Origin: Geomonas agri
Lineage (GTDB): Bacteria; Desulfobacterota; Desulfuromonadia; Geobacterales; Geobacteraceae
Length of the DNA stretch: 64,000 nucleotides
Assembly (NCBI RefSeq): GCF_020179605.1
Contig: NZ_JAINZO010000001.1
Location: 310,001-374,000 of the forward strand
Direction of reading: 5' to 3'
Below the pieces are notes generated by a model, which saw only the letters and a program-made list of their open reading frames with translations, was not told the origin of the DNA and searched no databases. Of this stretch, positions 1-8,426 are shown one piece after another (the stretch's first letter is position 1; each line of letters starts with the position of its first letter). The translations under genes were made by a program, and so were the position numbers.

Positions 1-1
1 G

Positions 2-259
2 GGCCGCAACGACGTGAACTTGTCAGGGGGGCAACTCGCACCGAGCGGCGAGACCGCCTGCGGCATGGTGGAGGGCGTCTCCGGTCAGATGACCCTCAGG
101 GAAGCCCGGGACAGGGTGGAACGCTACATGGTGCACGATGCCATCGAGGCTGCGGGGGGGAACATGAGCAAGGCAGCTGAAGTGCTGGGGGTGAGCCGTC
201 CCGCCCTCTACGACCTGGCCAAGAAGTACGGGCTGTGCCGGATCAAACCGCGCGGGTAG
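2..259 (+). CDS. C-terminal end of a sigma-54-type response regulator (Fis HTH), partial
   Basis: Only the last ~85 codons lie in the window; the frame is open to the left edge, so the real start is outside. The visible part ends in a Fis-type helix-turn-helix (N-M-S-K-A-A-E-V-L-G-V-S-R-P-A-L-Y), preceded by the 'LREARDRVE' helix usual in NtrC-family activators. Such proteins carry a receiver, an AAA+ domain contacting sigma-54 and this DNA-binding tail. The tail resembles the PrsR type linked to PEP-CTERM/exopolysaccharide loci, but that subtype is a guess without the other domains. Its stop overlaps the convergent HAD gene by 17 bases. Confidence 0.75.
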   Translation, partial: GRNDVNLSGGQLAPSGETACGMVEGVSGQMTLREARDRVERYMVHDAIEAAGGNMSKAAEVLGVSRPALYDLAKKYGLCRIKPRG

Positions 260-956
260 GTGAGAGCTCCACGCTCATACCGCCATCGCGCGGGATTAGT
301 TCACTGAAGTAATGAATGGAGTGAAAACTCTCCGATTGCGCCGGCGTCGCCATCGAGCTGAATCGCCCGACATGGATCAGGTAGCGGATGCCGAAGCGGC
401 GCGCGGTCTCCAAGTTGGTCTCGCTGTCCTCTCCCAGCATGGTCCGTTCCGGATCATACGGCACCTTCTGCTGCAGTTTCCCCCAGAAAAGGGGATCTTC
501 CTTAGGCAGCCCCAGGTCGTGGGCTGAAATAATCCCATCGAAGTAGCTCCCTATCCTGGTCAGGCGCAGTTTGATGTTGAGGGTTTTACTGTGGGCGTTG
601 GTCACCAGGTAGATCTTCTTGCCGTGCTGGCGCAAAAAGAGGAGGAACTCGATCACGAAGGGGTGCACCGCGATCAGGTGGTTTACCTCCTCCTTGAGCA
701 CCGGGATGTCGAGGCCGAGCTGCGCCGACCAGTAGTCGAGGTCGGTCCAGTTGAGGGTCTGCTCCTGGGAGCGGAACAAGCGGTGCAGCTTCTCCTGCGC
801 GGCGTGCTCGCTGAGGCCGTTTTTTTCCGCGTAGCGCTTGGGGACGTGCTCCAGCCAGAAGTGGTCGTCAAAGTGCCGGTCCAGCAGGGTGCCGTCCATG
901 TCCAGGTGGACGGTGTCGATAAGGTTCCAGTCTACGTGCAGGGGGGGGAGGGGCAT
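243..956 (-). CDS. HAD-family GMP/IMP nucleotidase-like phosphatase (YrfG type)
   Basis: 237-residue HAD hydrolase. Motif I is D19-M-D21-G-T near the N-terminus, motif II is the 'LVTNAH' strand, motif III the Lys of 'GLPKEDP', and motif IV the 'GEDSETN' acidic loop. Long stretches such as 'LNWTDLDYWSAQLGLDI' and 'FGIRYL' closely resemble E. coli YrfG, which dephosphorylates GMP and IMP; substrate specificity here is inferred from that similarity. The gene is cytosolic and lies 77 bases downstream of thrC on the same strand, separated by a palindrome, so co-transcription is possible. Its 3' end overlaps the convergent regulator gene. Confidence 0.85.
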   Translation of the reverse strand: MPLPPLHVDWNLIDTVHLDMDGTLLDRHFDDHFWLEHVPKRYAEKNGLSEHAAQEKLHRLFRSQEQTLNWTDLDYWSAQLGLDIPVLKEEVNHLIAVHPFVIEFLLFLRQHGKKIYLVTNAHSKTLNIKLRLTRIGSYFDGIISAHDLGLPKEDPLFWGKLQQKVPYDPERTMLGEDSETNLETARRFGIRYLIHVGRFSSMATPAQSESFHSIHYFSELIPRDGGMSVELSPTRAV

Positions 957-978
957 TGGAAAGGGTTCTCTTTTTTGG

Positions 979-1021
979 GTCGGACCTGTCTGGCTAGTTG
1001 GACTAGTCCGACAGGTCCGAC
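979..1021. repeat. Perfect 12-bp inverted repeat between HAD gene and thrC
   Basis: Arms GTCGGACCTGTC (979-990) and GACAGGTCCGAC (1010-1021) surround a 19-base centre that contains a second CTAG/CTAG pair. Neither side has a T-run placed for an intrinsic terminator on the thrC strand, so it is recorded as a palindromic element rather than a terminator. Confidence 0.8.
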
Positions 1022-1033
1022 GTCGACGTCAGA

Positions 1034-2410
1034 CTAAGCTTTGGCTTTTACGAAGGCCTTCACCAGCTCCTTGTCGGCAGCCATGATCTCGCAGCGGGTT
1101 TCCTTTCCCTGCAGGGCTGCCAACTGCGGCGGCAGCGGCGCGGGTGTCCCGATGGCGCGCTCCACGGCCTCGCCGAACTTGGCGGGGTGGGCAGTGGCCA
1201 GGCAGACCACGGCGGGGTGCCCCTTGACGCACTCGAGTGCGCCGCGCACGCCGACGGCGGTGTGCGGGTCGAGCAGGTAGCCGGTCTCCTTGTTGAACGA
1301 GGCAATGGTCTCCAGGGTCATGGCTTCGTTCACAGTGCAGCTCAGGAACTCGCTCTGCACGCGCTGCACCTCTTCGGCAGTGAAGACGATCTTGCCAGTC
1401 TGCTGCAGTTCGGCGAAGGCGCTTCTGACCCGCTCCGGGCTCTCGTTGAAGAGGTAGTACAGGTAGCGCTCCAGGTTGGAGGCGAGCTGGATGTCCATCG
1501 ACGGCGATACCGTCTGCACCACCTGGCCCAGCGAGTAATCGCCGCTTTGCACGAAGCGCGCGAGGATGTTGTTCTCGTTGGTCGCCAAAAGCAGTTTCTC
1601 GACAGGAAGGCCCATCCTCTTGGCGAGGTAGCCGGCGAAGATATCGCCGAAGTTGCCGGTCGGCACCGAGAAGACCACCTTGCCCTGCTCGGGGAGCCTG
1701 CCCCAGGCGTAGAAGTAGTAGACCACCTGCGCCAGCACGCGCGCCCAGTTGATCGAATTGACTGCGCCCAACGCGTATTCCTTCTTGAACTCCAGGTCGT
1801 TGAACAGGGTCTTGACGATATTCTGGCAGTCGTCGAAGGTCCCCTCGACGGCGATGTTGTGCACGTTCTCGTCGAGCACGCTGGTCATCTGCAGTGCCTG
1901 GATAGGCGAGGTCTTCAGGTGCGGGTGCAGGATGAAGATGTTAATGTTTTCCTTGCCGCGTACGCCGGCGATGGCGGCGCTGCCGGTGTCGCCGGAGGTG
2001 GCGCCGAGGATGTTCATCTTCTCGCCGCGCTCCTTCAGGAGGTATTCGAACAGGTTACCCAAAAGCTGCAGCGCCACGTCCTTGAATGCGAGGGTGGGGC
2101 CGTGGAACAGCTCCAGGATGTACACGCCGTCCTTCTTAACGAGCGGCGTGGTCTCCTGGTGCTCGAAGCTGCCGTAGGAGCGGTCGATAAGCGCTTTCAG
2201 GTCGGCGGTCGGGATGTCGGTGGCGAACAGGGAAATGATATTGAAGGCGAGCTCGCGGTAGGGGAGCCTGGCCCAGGCAGCAAGGGTGTCAGGTGCGATC
2301 TGCGGGATACTTTCCGGAAGGATCAGGCCGCCGTCGGTGGCAAGTCCCATCATCACTGCTTCCTTGAAGCCGATAGGCGTGATGTTTCCCCTGGTGCTTA
2401 CGTATTTCAT
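1034..2410 (-). CDS. thrC: Threonine synthase
   Basis: 458-residue PLP enzyme that converts O-phosphohomoserine to threonine, the last step of threonine synthesis, in the cytosol. It is the long form with the N-terminal 'YVSTRGN' domain shared with E. coli ThrC. The PLP lysine is K110 in 'HGPTLAFKDVALQLL', and 'GATSGDTGSAAI' is the phosphate-binding loop. The ATG at 2410 starts the conserved 'MKYVSTRG' motif, so the start is firm. A plausible sigma-70 promoter sits about 50 bases upstream. No threonine attenuator-type leader peptide was recognised. Confidence 0.97.
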   Translation of the reverse strand: MKYVSTRGNITPIGFKEAVMMGLATDGGLILPESIPQIAPDTLAAWARLPYRELAFNIISLFATDIPTADLKALIDRSYGSFEHQETTPLVKKDGVYILELFHGPTLAFKDVALQLLGNLFEYLLKERGEKMNILGATSGDTGSAAIAGVRGKENINIFILHPHLKTSPIQALQMTSVLDENVHNIAVEGTFDDCQNIVKTLFNDLEFKKEYALGAVNSINWARVLAQVVYYFYAWGRLPEQGKVVFSVPTGNFGDIFAGYLAKRMGLPVEKLLLATNENNILARFVQSGDYSLGQVVQTVSPSMDIQLASNLERYLYYLFNESPERVRSAFAELQQTGKIVFTAEEVQRVQSEFLSCTVNEAMTLETIASFNKETGYLLDPHTAVGVRGALECVKGHPAVVCLATAHPAKFGEAVERAIGTPAPLPPQLAALQGKETRCEIMAADKELVKAFVKAKA

Positions 2411-2460
2411 GTCAGTTCTCTTTCCTGGTGCTGGTTTTGGTGTGGTTGCGGCAACGCCAA

Positions 2461-2489
2461 TATATAGCAGCTAATGCCATAAAAGTGAA
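2461..2489 (-). promoter_or_regulatory. Putative sigma-70 promoter of thrC
   Basis: Reading on the minus strand, TTCACT (2489-2484) and TATATA (2466-2461) are separated by 17 bases, about 50 bases before the thrC start. Each hexamer matches the consensus at four positions. Confidence 0.5.
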
Positions 2490-2771
2490 GACATTGCTTG
2501 GAACCGCGGCACTGTCAGGGGGGCCGTGATGTGCATTGGCAGGAGGAAATGGAGCGTGGACACGAGAAATTTTAATATTGTATTAAATTTGGACAATGTC
2601 ATGGCGACGTACGGGCAGTTTTCGGTCATCGGGACAGAGGGGAAACCGTGTCAGAATCAGCCCCCGAACATGCGCCAAAGCCCCAACAACGGCTTGATTT
2701 CGCAAAAAAAGCGCTTGCATAAACGACTCTTCCATGCTAAATAATGGGTCACATGTTAATGTTCACTCAAA
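2490..2771. other. Intergenic spacer thrC/rimP with AT-rich palindrome
   Basis: No convincing gene is seen. A short frame at 2526-2744 has no recognisable product and runs through AT-rich non-coding-like sequence. A palindrome TTTAATA-TTG-TATTAAA lies at 2571-2587 and could be an operator. Near 2715-2745 there is TTGCAT followed 19 bases later by AATAAT, a weak candidate promoter for the rimP operon. Confidence 0.4.
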
Positions 2772-2799
2772 AGTGAGCTCCTCCGGCTCGCTTTTTTTT
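2772..2799 (+). terminator. Intrinsic terminator or attenuator just before rimP
   Basis: AGTGAGC (2772-2778) pairs with GCTCGCT (2786-2792) through one G-U pair, around a 7-base loop, and is followed by eight T residues (2792-2799). It ends 14 bases before the rimP start codon, so it either insulates the operon or attenuates its leader. Confidence 0.65.
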
Positions 2800-2813
2800 A
2801 TGGGAAAACGCAG

Positions 2814-3293
2814 ATGGCAAAGGTTGATGTAGTAGAAAGAGTCACAGAGATTGTCGCCGAGATCGGGGGACCGCTCGGGATTGCCCTGGTGGACTTGGAG
2901 TACAAGCGCGAGGGGCGCGACATGGTGCTGCGCATCTTCCTGGAGAAGGAGGGTGGCATCAACCTGGACGACTGCGCCGATGTGAGCCGCCAACTCTCCG
3001 ACATCCTCGACGTTGAAGACTTCATGCCGGAGCACTACAACCTGGAGGTCTCCTCACCCGGGATCTGCCGTCCCCTCAAGAAAATCGCCGATTACGAGCG
3101 CTTCCAGGGGCACCTGGTCAAGGTGAAGACTTTCGATACGCTCACCGACGACGCGGGGAACAAGCGCAAGACCTTCACCGGGAAACTGCTCGGGGTTCAG
3201 GACGGGGTGATCAGTATCGATCTCACCGAGGGACAGCACGCCTCGATCCCGCTGGACAAGGTGGCCAAGGCCAACCTCGAATTCGAATTCTAA
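2814..3293 (+). CDS. rimP: Ribosome maturation factor RimP
   Basis: 159-residue protein needed for 30S subunit maturation. The N-terminal domain holds the conserved 'GIALVDLEYKREGRDMVLRIFLEKEGGINLDDC' pattern (about residues 20-55), then 'PEHYNLEVSSPGICRPL', followed by the SH3-like C-terminal domain. Length is normal for the family. It opens the rimP-nusA-infB-rbfA-truB cluster, a very stable bacterial arrangement, with 42 bases to nusA. A terminator-like hairpin precedes its start, suggesting controlled entry of transcription. Confidence 0.95.
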   Translation: MAKVDVVERVTEIVAEIGGPLGIALVDLEYKREGRDMVLRIFLEKEGGINLDDCADVSRQLSDILDVEDFMPEHYNLEVSSPGICRPLKKIADYERFQGHLVKVKTFDTLTDDAGNKRKTFTGKLLGVQDGVISIDLTEGQHASIPLDKVAKANLEFEF

Positions 3294-3335
3294 ACTTTAC
3301 TTTGCAATTATCAGCAAGCAGAAGGAGACAGTGAC

Positions 3336-4484
3336 GTGGAAACGAGCTTTAACCTCAAGCACACGATCGATCAGATCGTCAAAGAGAAGGGTATTGATAA
3401 AGGGATTGTGGTAGAGGCGCTGGAACAGGCAGTTCTTACCGCGGCCAACAAGAAATTCCGCAATACCCGCGATCTGGAGGCGCACTACAACCCCGAGATC
3501 GGTGAGGTTGAGCTGTTCGAGTTCGTTACCGTCGTGGAAGAGGTGCAGGATTCCTACCGCGAGATCGAGTTGGACGAGGCGCGCGAGGAAGACCCGGAGG
3601 TCGAGATCGGCGACTCCATCGGCATGAAGATGGACGCTTCCGGCTTCTCCAGGATCGCCGCGCAGACCGCGAAGCAGGTGATCATCCAGCGCGTGCGTGA
3701 GGCGGAGCGCGAGACCATCTTCAACGAGTTCCAGGAGCGCCAGGGCGAGATCGTCAATGGCGTGGTGCGCCGTTTCGAGAAGGGCGACCTGATCGTCGAC
3801 TTGGGTCGGGCCGAGGCGCTTTTGCCGCACAAGGAGCAGGCCCCGCGCGAGGTGTATCGCCAGGGCGACCGCGTCAAGGCCCTCATCACCGAGATCCGCA
3901 TGACCACCAAAGGTCCGCAGATCATGCTGTCCCGCACCCATCCCACCATGCTGGCCAAGCTGTTCGAGGCCGAGGTGCCGGAGATCGCGGAAGGCATCGT
4001 CGAGATCAAGAGCGTCGTGCGCGAGCCGGGCGGGCGTGCCAAGATCGCCGTCTACTCGCATGACGGCGACGTCGACCCGGTAGGCGCCTGCGTCGGTATG
4101 CGCGGCTCCCGCGTCCAGAACGTGGTGTCCGAGCTGCGCGGCGAGAAAATCGACATCATTCCGTGGAGCGAGGATATCGCCCGCTTCGCCTGCAATGCCC
4201 TGGCCCCGGCCGTGGTGACCAAGGTGTACGTCGACGAGGAAGATTACGCCATGGAAGTCATCGTGGCGGACGACCAGCTCTCGCTGGCCATCGGTAAGCG
4301 CGGCCAGAACGTGCGCCTGGCGGCCAAGCTGACCGGCTGGAAGATCGACATCAAGAGCGAGACCCGCATGGCGGAGGCCGAGCTGCAGCAGTTCGCTTCC
4401 TACGACGGCACCGAGGTCGAGGAGGCCGAAGAGCCTGTCGAGGCTGTCGAGCCGGCAGCGGTAGAGGCGGCCGAAGAGGAATAA
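3336..4484 (+). CDS. nusA: Transcription termination/antitermination factor NusA
   Basis: 382 residues starting at GTG 3336, preceded by AAGGAGA at 3322-3328. The order is an RNA polymerase-binding N-terminal domain, an S1 domain around residues 130-200 ('[21 protein letters not shown]'), and two KH domains ('[20 protein letters not shown]' and '[13 protein letters not shown]'). It lacks the C-terminal acidic repeats of E. coli NusA and ends instead in a short Glu/Ala-rich tail. It modulates pausing, termination and rRNA antitermination. One base separates it from the next gene, so translation is probably coupled. Confidence 0.97.
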   Translation: METSFNLKHTIDQIVKEKGIDKGIVVEALEQAVLTAANKKFRNTRDLEAHYNPEIGEVELFEFVTVVEEVQDSYREIELDEAREEDPEVEIGDSIGMKMDASGFSRIAAQTAKQVIIQRVREAERETIFNEFQERQGEIVNGVVRRFEKGDLIVDLGRAEALLPHKEQAPREVYRQGDRVKALITEIRMTTKGPQIMLSRTHPTMLAKLFEAEVPEIAEGIVEIKSVVREPGGRAKIAVYSHDGDVDPVGACVGMRGSRVQNVVSELRGEKIDIIPWSEDIARFACNALAPAVVTKVYVDEEDYAMEVIVADDQLSLAIGKRGQNVRLAAKLTGWKIDIKSETRMAEAELQQFASYDGTEVEEAEEPVEAVEPAAVEAAEEE

Positions 4485-4485
4485 G

Positions 4486-5079
4486 ATGCCCAAGGCCACA
4501 CCACAGAGAAGCTGTCTTGCCTGCCGTGAGACCAAGGACAAGGGCGAGCTGCTTCGCTTCGTGCTGGCACCGGACCGCACCCTGGTCCCCGACCTGCAGA
4601 ACAAGCTCCCGGGACGCGGGGCCTACACCTGCCTGAAGGCCTCCTGTCTGAGACAGGCCGCCCAGAAGAAGCAGTTCTCCCGCGGCTTCAAGGGAGAGGT
4701 GCTGGGCGCCGACGCAGACGCGCTGGTGCAGCAGGTGATCCACAAGCTCGAGGAACGTATCGCCTCCTACATCAGCCTGGCCAACAAGGCGGGCAAGGTG
4801 GTTTCGGGCTCGGACCAGGTCCAGGAAAAGTTGAAAAAAGGGGGCGCCGGCCTGTTGTTCGTCGCCACCGACATCTCGCCGGACATCGGCGACAAATTCA
4901 GGGGGTTGGCGCAGCTCAAGCAGGTCCCCTGCATCTCCCTGTTCACCAAGGAACGCCTTGGGGAACTCTTGGGAAAGGAACTCAGAAGCGTCCTGATTGT
5001 TATGGAAAGCGGCTTCGTGGGATCGATTGGATTGGAAATGGAAAAGTACAGGAACTTCTTTGAGGAGGAGCGTGAGTAG
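4486..5079 (+). CDS. YlxR (DUF448) fused to an L7Ae-like RNA-binding domain
   Basis: 197 residues. The first ~85 form a YlxR/DUF448 domain ('RSCLACRETKDKGELLRFVL', 'PGRGAYTC'); the remainder ('YISLANKAGKVVSGSDQV', 'GAGLLFVATDIS') looks like the L7Ae/YlxQ kink-turn-binding family. In Bacillus, YlxR and YlxQ are separate genes at this same operon position; YlxR has been reported to modulate RNase P. Here they are one chain, which suggests a single RNA-binding factor. The TAG stop directly abuts the infB ATG. Confidence 0.85.
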   Translation: MPKATPQRSCLACRETKDKGELLRFVLAPDRTLVPDLQNKLPGRGAYTCLKASCLRQAAQKKQFSRGFKGEVLGADADALVQQVIHKLEERIASYISLANKAGKVVSGSDQVQEKLKKGGAGLLFVATDISPDIGDKFRGLAQLKQVPCISLFTKERLGELLGKELRSVLIVMESGFVGSIGLEMEKYRNFFEEERE

Positions 5080-7971
5080 ATGAGCAAAACCCGCGTATAT
5101 GAGCTGGCGCAGCAGATGGGGATCGACAATAAGGAGCTTATGGCAAGGTTGGCCGAGGCAGGCGTTCAGGTCAAGAACCATATGGCTGTCCTTGAGGATT
5201 CGGATATCAAGGCGGTATCCGCCCCTGCGCAGACCCCCCACAAAGAAGTGTCCCAGGAAGAAGTGAGGGTGAAACCGACCCTGATCCGCCGTCGAGCCAA
5301 GGCGGTCGAGCCGGAAGCCCCGGCAGAGGCGGCAGCACCGGCAGAGCCTGAGAAGGTAGAAGCACCGCAGCCCCCGGTGGTCGAGAAGGCCCCGGTGGAG
5401 GAGGCTCCCAAGCGTCCGGAACCGGTCCGCGCCAGGATCATCGAGGCGGCCCCCGCTCCCAAGCCGGTGGCGAAGCCCGAGGCCCCGGCCGCCCAGGCCC
5501 CGCCCGTTAAGGAAGAGAAGCCTGCGGTAGCGGAGAAGCCCGCCCCGGCGGCACCGGTCGCGGCCGAGAAGCCGGTTGTCGAGGCACCCAAAGTAGAGGC
5601 CGCTCCCGCAGCGCCGGCCGCCGCGCCGGAGGCCCCCAAGCCGGTCGAGAAGCCCGCCGCAGAAGCAGCTCCGGCCAAGGCGCCGGAAGCCGCAGCCCCC
5701 AAGGTTGAGGCCGAGCCCGACAAGCCGACCGCTACCCGCGCCAGGATCCTTGGCCGTGTCGAGATCCCGATCCCGACCCAGCGTCCGGCCGAGCGCCGTG
5801 AGTACCAGCGCCCCGCGCAGGGCGAGCGTCCGGCACCGCGCCCGGGCATGCCGCGTGGCGTCGAGCGTCCGGGCACCGAACGTCCGGCACCGCGTCCGGG
5901 GGCAGGCCGTCCCGGCGAGCGCCCCACCGGTCCCCGCCCGGACCGCCCGGCGCCGCTGACCCCGATCGAGCCGCCGCCGATGCTGGACGACCGCGGCCGG
6001 AAAGGGCGCAAGCCCGCCCCGGGTGGCGCCCCCGACTTCGGCAAGAACGCCAAGAAGGGCGGACCGGCCGCCGGCAAGGGTAAGAAAGACAGCTTCAAGG
6101 ACATGCTCGACAAGCGCGAGCGGGTTTTCGAGCCCGGTCCCCGCTCCAAGGGGAAAAAGGGCAAGTATGTCGAGAAGGTCCAGGTCGGTAAGAAAACCGA
6201 GATCACGGTACCTAAGGCCATCAAGAGGATCATCAAGATCAGCGAGTCCATCACCGTGGGCGAGCTCGCCAAGCGCATGGGGATCAAGGCTACCGACCTG
6301 ATCCGCGCCCTCATGAAGCTGGGGGTCATGGCGACCATCAACCACCCGCTGGACTTCGATACCGCGACCCTCCTGGCCACCGATTTCGGCTACGAGATCG
6401 AGAACGTGGCGCTGGACGTGGACGAGCTGCTCGAGGCCGAACCGGATGCGCCGGAGGCGATGCAGAAGCGTCCGCCGGTGGTCACCATCATGGGTCACGT
6501 CGACCACGGTAAGACCTCGCTTCTGGATGCCATCCGCCAGGCCAATGTCATCGCCGGCGAGGCAGGCGGGATCACCCAGCACATCGGCGCCTACGATGTT
6601 GAGCTCAAGGGGCAGAAGATCACCTTCCTCGACACCCCGGGCCACGAGGCCTTTACCGCGATGCGCGCCAGGGGCGCCAAGGTGACCGACATCGTCATCC
6701 TGGTGGTCGCCGCGGACGACGGCGTCATGCCGCAGACCCGCGAGGCGGTGAACCACTCCAAGGCGGCCGGCGTACCGATCATCGTTGCCATCAACAAGAT
6801 CGACAAGCCGGAGGCTAACCCGAGCAAGGTGAAGCAGGAGCTGATGGAATTCGGCTTGGTTTCCGAGGAGTGGGGCGGCGAGACCATCTTCGTTGAAGTC
6901 TCCGCGAAGAAGCACTTGAACCTCGAATCGCTGCTGGAAATGGTTCTGCTGCAGGCAGACGTCCTGGAGCTGAAGGCGAACCCGGACAAGACCGCCCGCG
7001 GCACCGTGGTCGAGGCCAAGCTGGACAAGGGGCGCGGTCCGGTGGCCACCGTCCTGGTACAGGAAGGTACCCTGAAGGCCGGCGACTACTTCGTGGCCGG
7101 CATCCACTTCGGCCGCGTGCGCGCCATGCAAAACGACCGCGGCGAGAAGGTCACCGCGGCCGGGCCGGCCATGCCGGTCGAGGTCATCGGCTTCAACGGC
7201 GTGCCCGATGCGGGTGACATCTTCGTGGCCATGACCGACGAGAAGCAGGCCAAAGAGATCGCCAACCACCGCCAGATGAAGCTGCGCGAGTCCGAACTGG
7301 CCAAGCACAGCAAACTCTCCCTGGAGCAGCTCTACGAGAAGATCCAGAAGGGCGAGGTCAAGGATCTCAACACCATCGTCAAGGGCGACGTACAGGGTTC
7401 CGTCGAGGCCGTGGCCGAGTCCCTCAGGAAGCTCACCACCGACGCTATCCGTCTCAACGTGCTGCACGCTTCCGTTGGCGCCATCACCGAGACTGACGTC
7501 AACCTGGCCAGCGCCTCCAACGCCATCATCCTGGGCTTCAACGTCCGCCCCGAGGTCAAGGCGGCTGCGCTCGCCGAGAAGGAAGGGGTCGACGTCAGGC
7601 TGTACAACATCATCTACGACGCGGTGGACGACATCAAGAAGGCCATGGAAGGCCTCCTGGAGCCGACCTTCAAGGAGAAGTACCTGGGCCGCGCCGAGAT
7701 CAGGGAAGTCTTCTCGGTGCCCAAGGCCGGCATGGTTGCCGGTTCCTATGTCACCGACGGCAAGATCATCAGGAACGCCCAGGTCCGCCTGCTGCGCGAC
7801 AACGTGGTGGTCTTCGAAGGGAAACTCGGCAGCCTGCGTCGCTTCAAGGACGACGTCAAGGAAGTGGCGACCGGCTACGAGTGCGGTATGTCGCTGGAAA
7901 GCTACAACGACCTCAAGATCGGCGACATCTTCGAGTGCTTCGAGATGGAGAAGGTTGCCGGCAAGCTGTAA
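5080..7971 (+). CDS. infB: Translation initiation factor IF-2
   Basis: 963-residue GTPase that places initiator tRNA on the 30S subunit. Residues 2-48 are an IF2-N subdomain ('[20 protein letters not shown]'). A long Ala/Pro/Glu/Arg linker (about 50-330) follows, then a second IF2-N module near 390-450. The G domain begins at about residue 471 with 'GHVDHGKT', then 'DTPGHEAF' and 'NKID'. Domains II-IV complete the protein. GAGGAGGAG at 5062-5070 is the ribosome-binding site. The extended linker is longer than in many species but in frame and with normal codon use. Confidence 0.98.
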   Translation: MSKTRVYELAQQMGIDNKELMARLAEAGVQVKNHMAVLEDSDIKAVSAPAQTPHKEVSQEEVRVKPTLIRRRAKAVEPEAPAEAAAPAEPEKVEAPQPPVVEKAPVEEAPKRPEPVRARIIEAAPAPKPVAKPEAPAAQAPPVKEEKPAVAEKPAPAAPVAAEKPVVEAPKVEAAPAAPAAAPEAPKPVEKPAAEAAPAKAPEAAAPKVEAEPDKPTATRARILGRVEIPIPTQRPAERREYQRPAQGERPAPRPGMPRGVERPGTERPAPRPGAGRPGERPTGPRPDRPAPLTPIEPPPMLDDRGRKGRKPAPGGAPDFGKNAKKGGPAAGKGKKDSFKDMLDKRERVFEPGPRSKGKKGKYVEKVQVGKKTEITVPKAIKRIIKISESITVGELAKRMGIKATDLIRALMKLGVMATINHPLDFDTATLLATDFGYEIENVALDVDELLEAEPDAPEAMQKRPPVVTIMGHVDHGKTSLLDAIRQANVIAGEAGGITQHIGAYDVELKGQKITFLDTPGHEAFTAMRARGAKVTDIVILVVAADDGVMPQTREAVNHSKAAGVPIIVAINKIDKPEANPSKVKQELMEFGLVSEEWGGETIFVEVSAKKHLNLESLLEMVLLQADVLELKANPDKTARGTVVEAKLDKGRGPVATVLVQEGTLKAGDYFVAGIHFGRVRAMQNDRGEKVTAAGPAMPVEVIGFNGVPDAGDIFVAMTDEKQAKEIANHRQMKLRESELAKHSKLSLEQLYEKIQKGEVKDLNTIVKGDVQGSVEAVAESLRKLTTDAIRLNVLHASVGAITETDVNLASASNAIILGFNVRPEVKAAALAEKEGVDVRLYNIIYDAVDDIKKAMEGLLEPTFKEKYLGRAEIREVFSVPKAGMVAGSYVTDGKIIRNAQVRLLRDNVVVFEGKLGSLRRFKDDVKEVATGYECGMSLESYNDLKIGDIFECFEMEKVAGKL

Positions 7972-7984
7972 GAGTCAAGCACAC

Positions 7985-8037
7985 GGGGAGAGCGGCGTCC
8001 CGCGTCCGGCATCCCGGCGGCGGAGGCCGCTCTCCCC
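7985..8037 (+). other. Strong perfect 12-bp hairpin between infB and rbfA
   Basis: GGGGAGAGCGGC (7985-7996) is exactly complementary to GCCGCTCTCCCC (8026-8037), with a 29-base loop. The downstream sequence TTATCGTTTT is only weakly T-rich, so it may be an inefficient terminator, an RNA-processing site or a stabiliser that tunes expression within the operon. Confidence 0.7.
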
Positions 8038-8066
8038 TTATCGTTTTATGACAAGAGAGAAAGATC

Positions 8067-8426
8067 ATGGTTAAACGTTCCGACAAGGTTGCCGAAGAGA
8101 TCCACAAGATCATCTCGGAACTCCTGATAAAGGGTCTCAAGGACCCCCGCATTGGTTTCCTCACCATTACCGGCGTGAAGGTTACCCCCGACCTGAGACA
8201 GGCGACCGTCTACTTCACCGTGCACGGTGACGACGCCGCCAAGAAGAACAGCGAGGCGGGCCTCAACTCCGCCAAGGGCTTCATCCGCAAAGAAATCGGC
8301 CAGGCCCTCAAGTTGCGTTTCACCCCCGAGGTGATCTTCAAGTACGACACCTCGTTAGATTACGGCCAGCATATCGAATCGATTCTGAAGGAGATTGGGG
8401 CTACGGATGACGGCAACGACAGCTGA
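8067..8426 (+). CDS. rbfA: 30S ribosome-binding factor RbfA
   Basis: 119-residue KH-fold protein involved in late 16S rRNA processing and cold adaptation. Conserved features are 'RSDKVAEEIHKIISELLIKGLKDPRIGFLTITGVKVTPDLRQA' split over residues 4-47 and 'LRFTPEVIFKYD' near the C-terminus. AGAGAGAAAG lies upstream of ATG 8067. It is separated from infB by 95 bases holding a hairpin, and its 3' end overlaps nrnA by 20 bases. Confidence 0.95.
   Translation: MVKRSDKVAEEIHKIISELLIKGLKDPRIGFLTITGVKVTPDLRQATVYFTVHGDDAAKKNSEAGLNSAKGFIRKEIGQALKLRFTPEVIFKYDTSLDYGQHIESILKEIGATDDGNDS

Noticed and set aside
2526-2744. Short plus-strand frame in the thrC-rimP spacer
   Set aside because: No conserved features; crosses an AT-rich palindrome and ends in promoter-like sequence.
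4351-7467. Very long open frame on the minus strand opposite nusA and infB
   Set aside because: It is Gly/Arg/Leu-rich, has no recognisable domain, and mirrors strongly conserved genes; in GC-rich DNA such antisense frames arise from codon bias.
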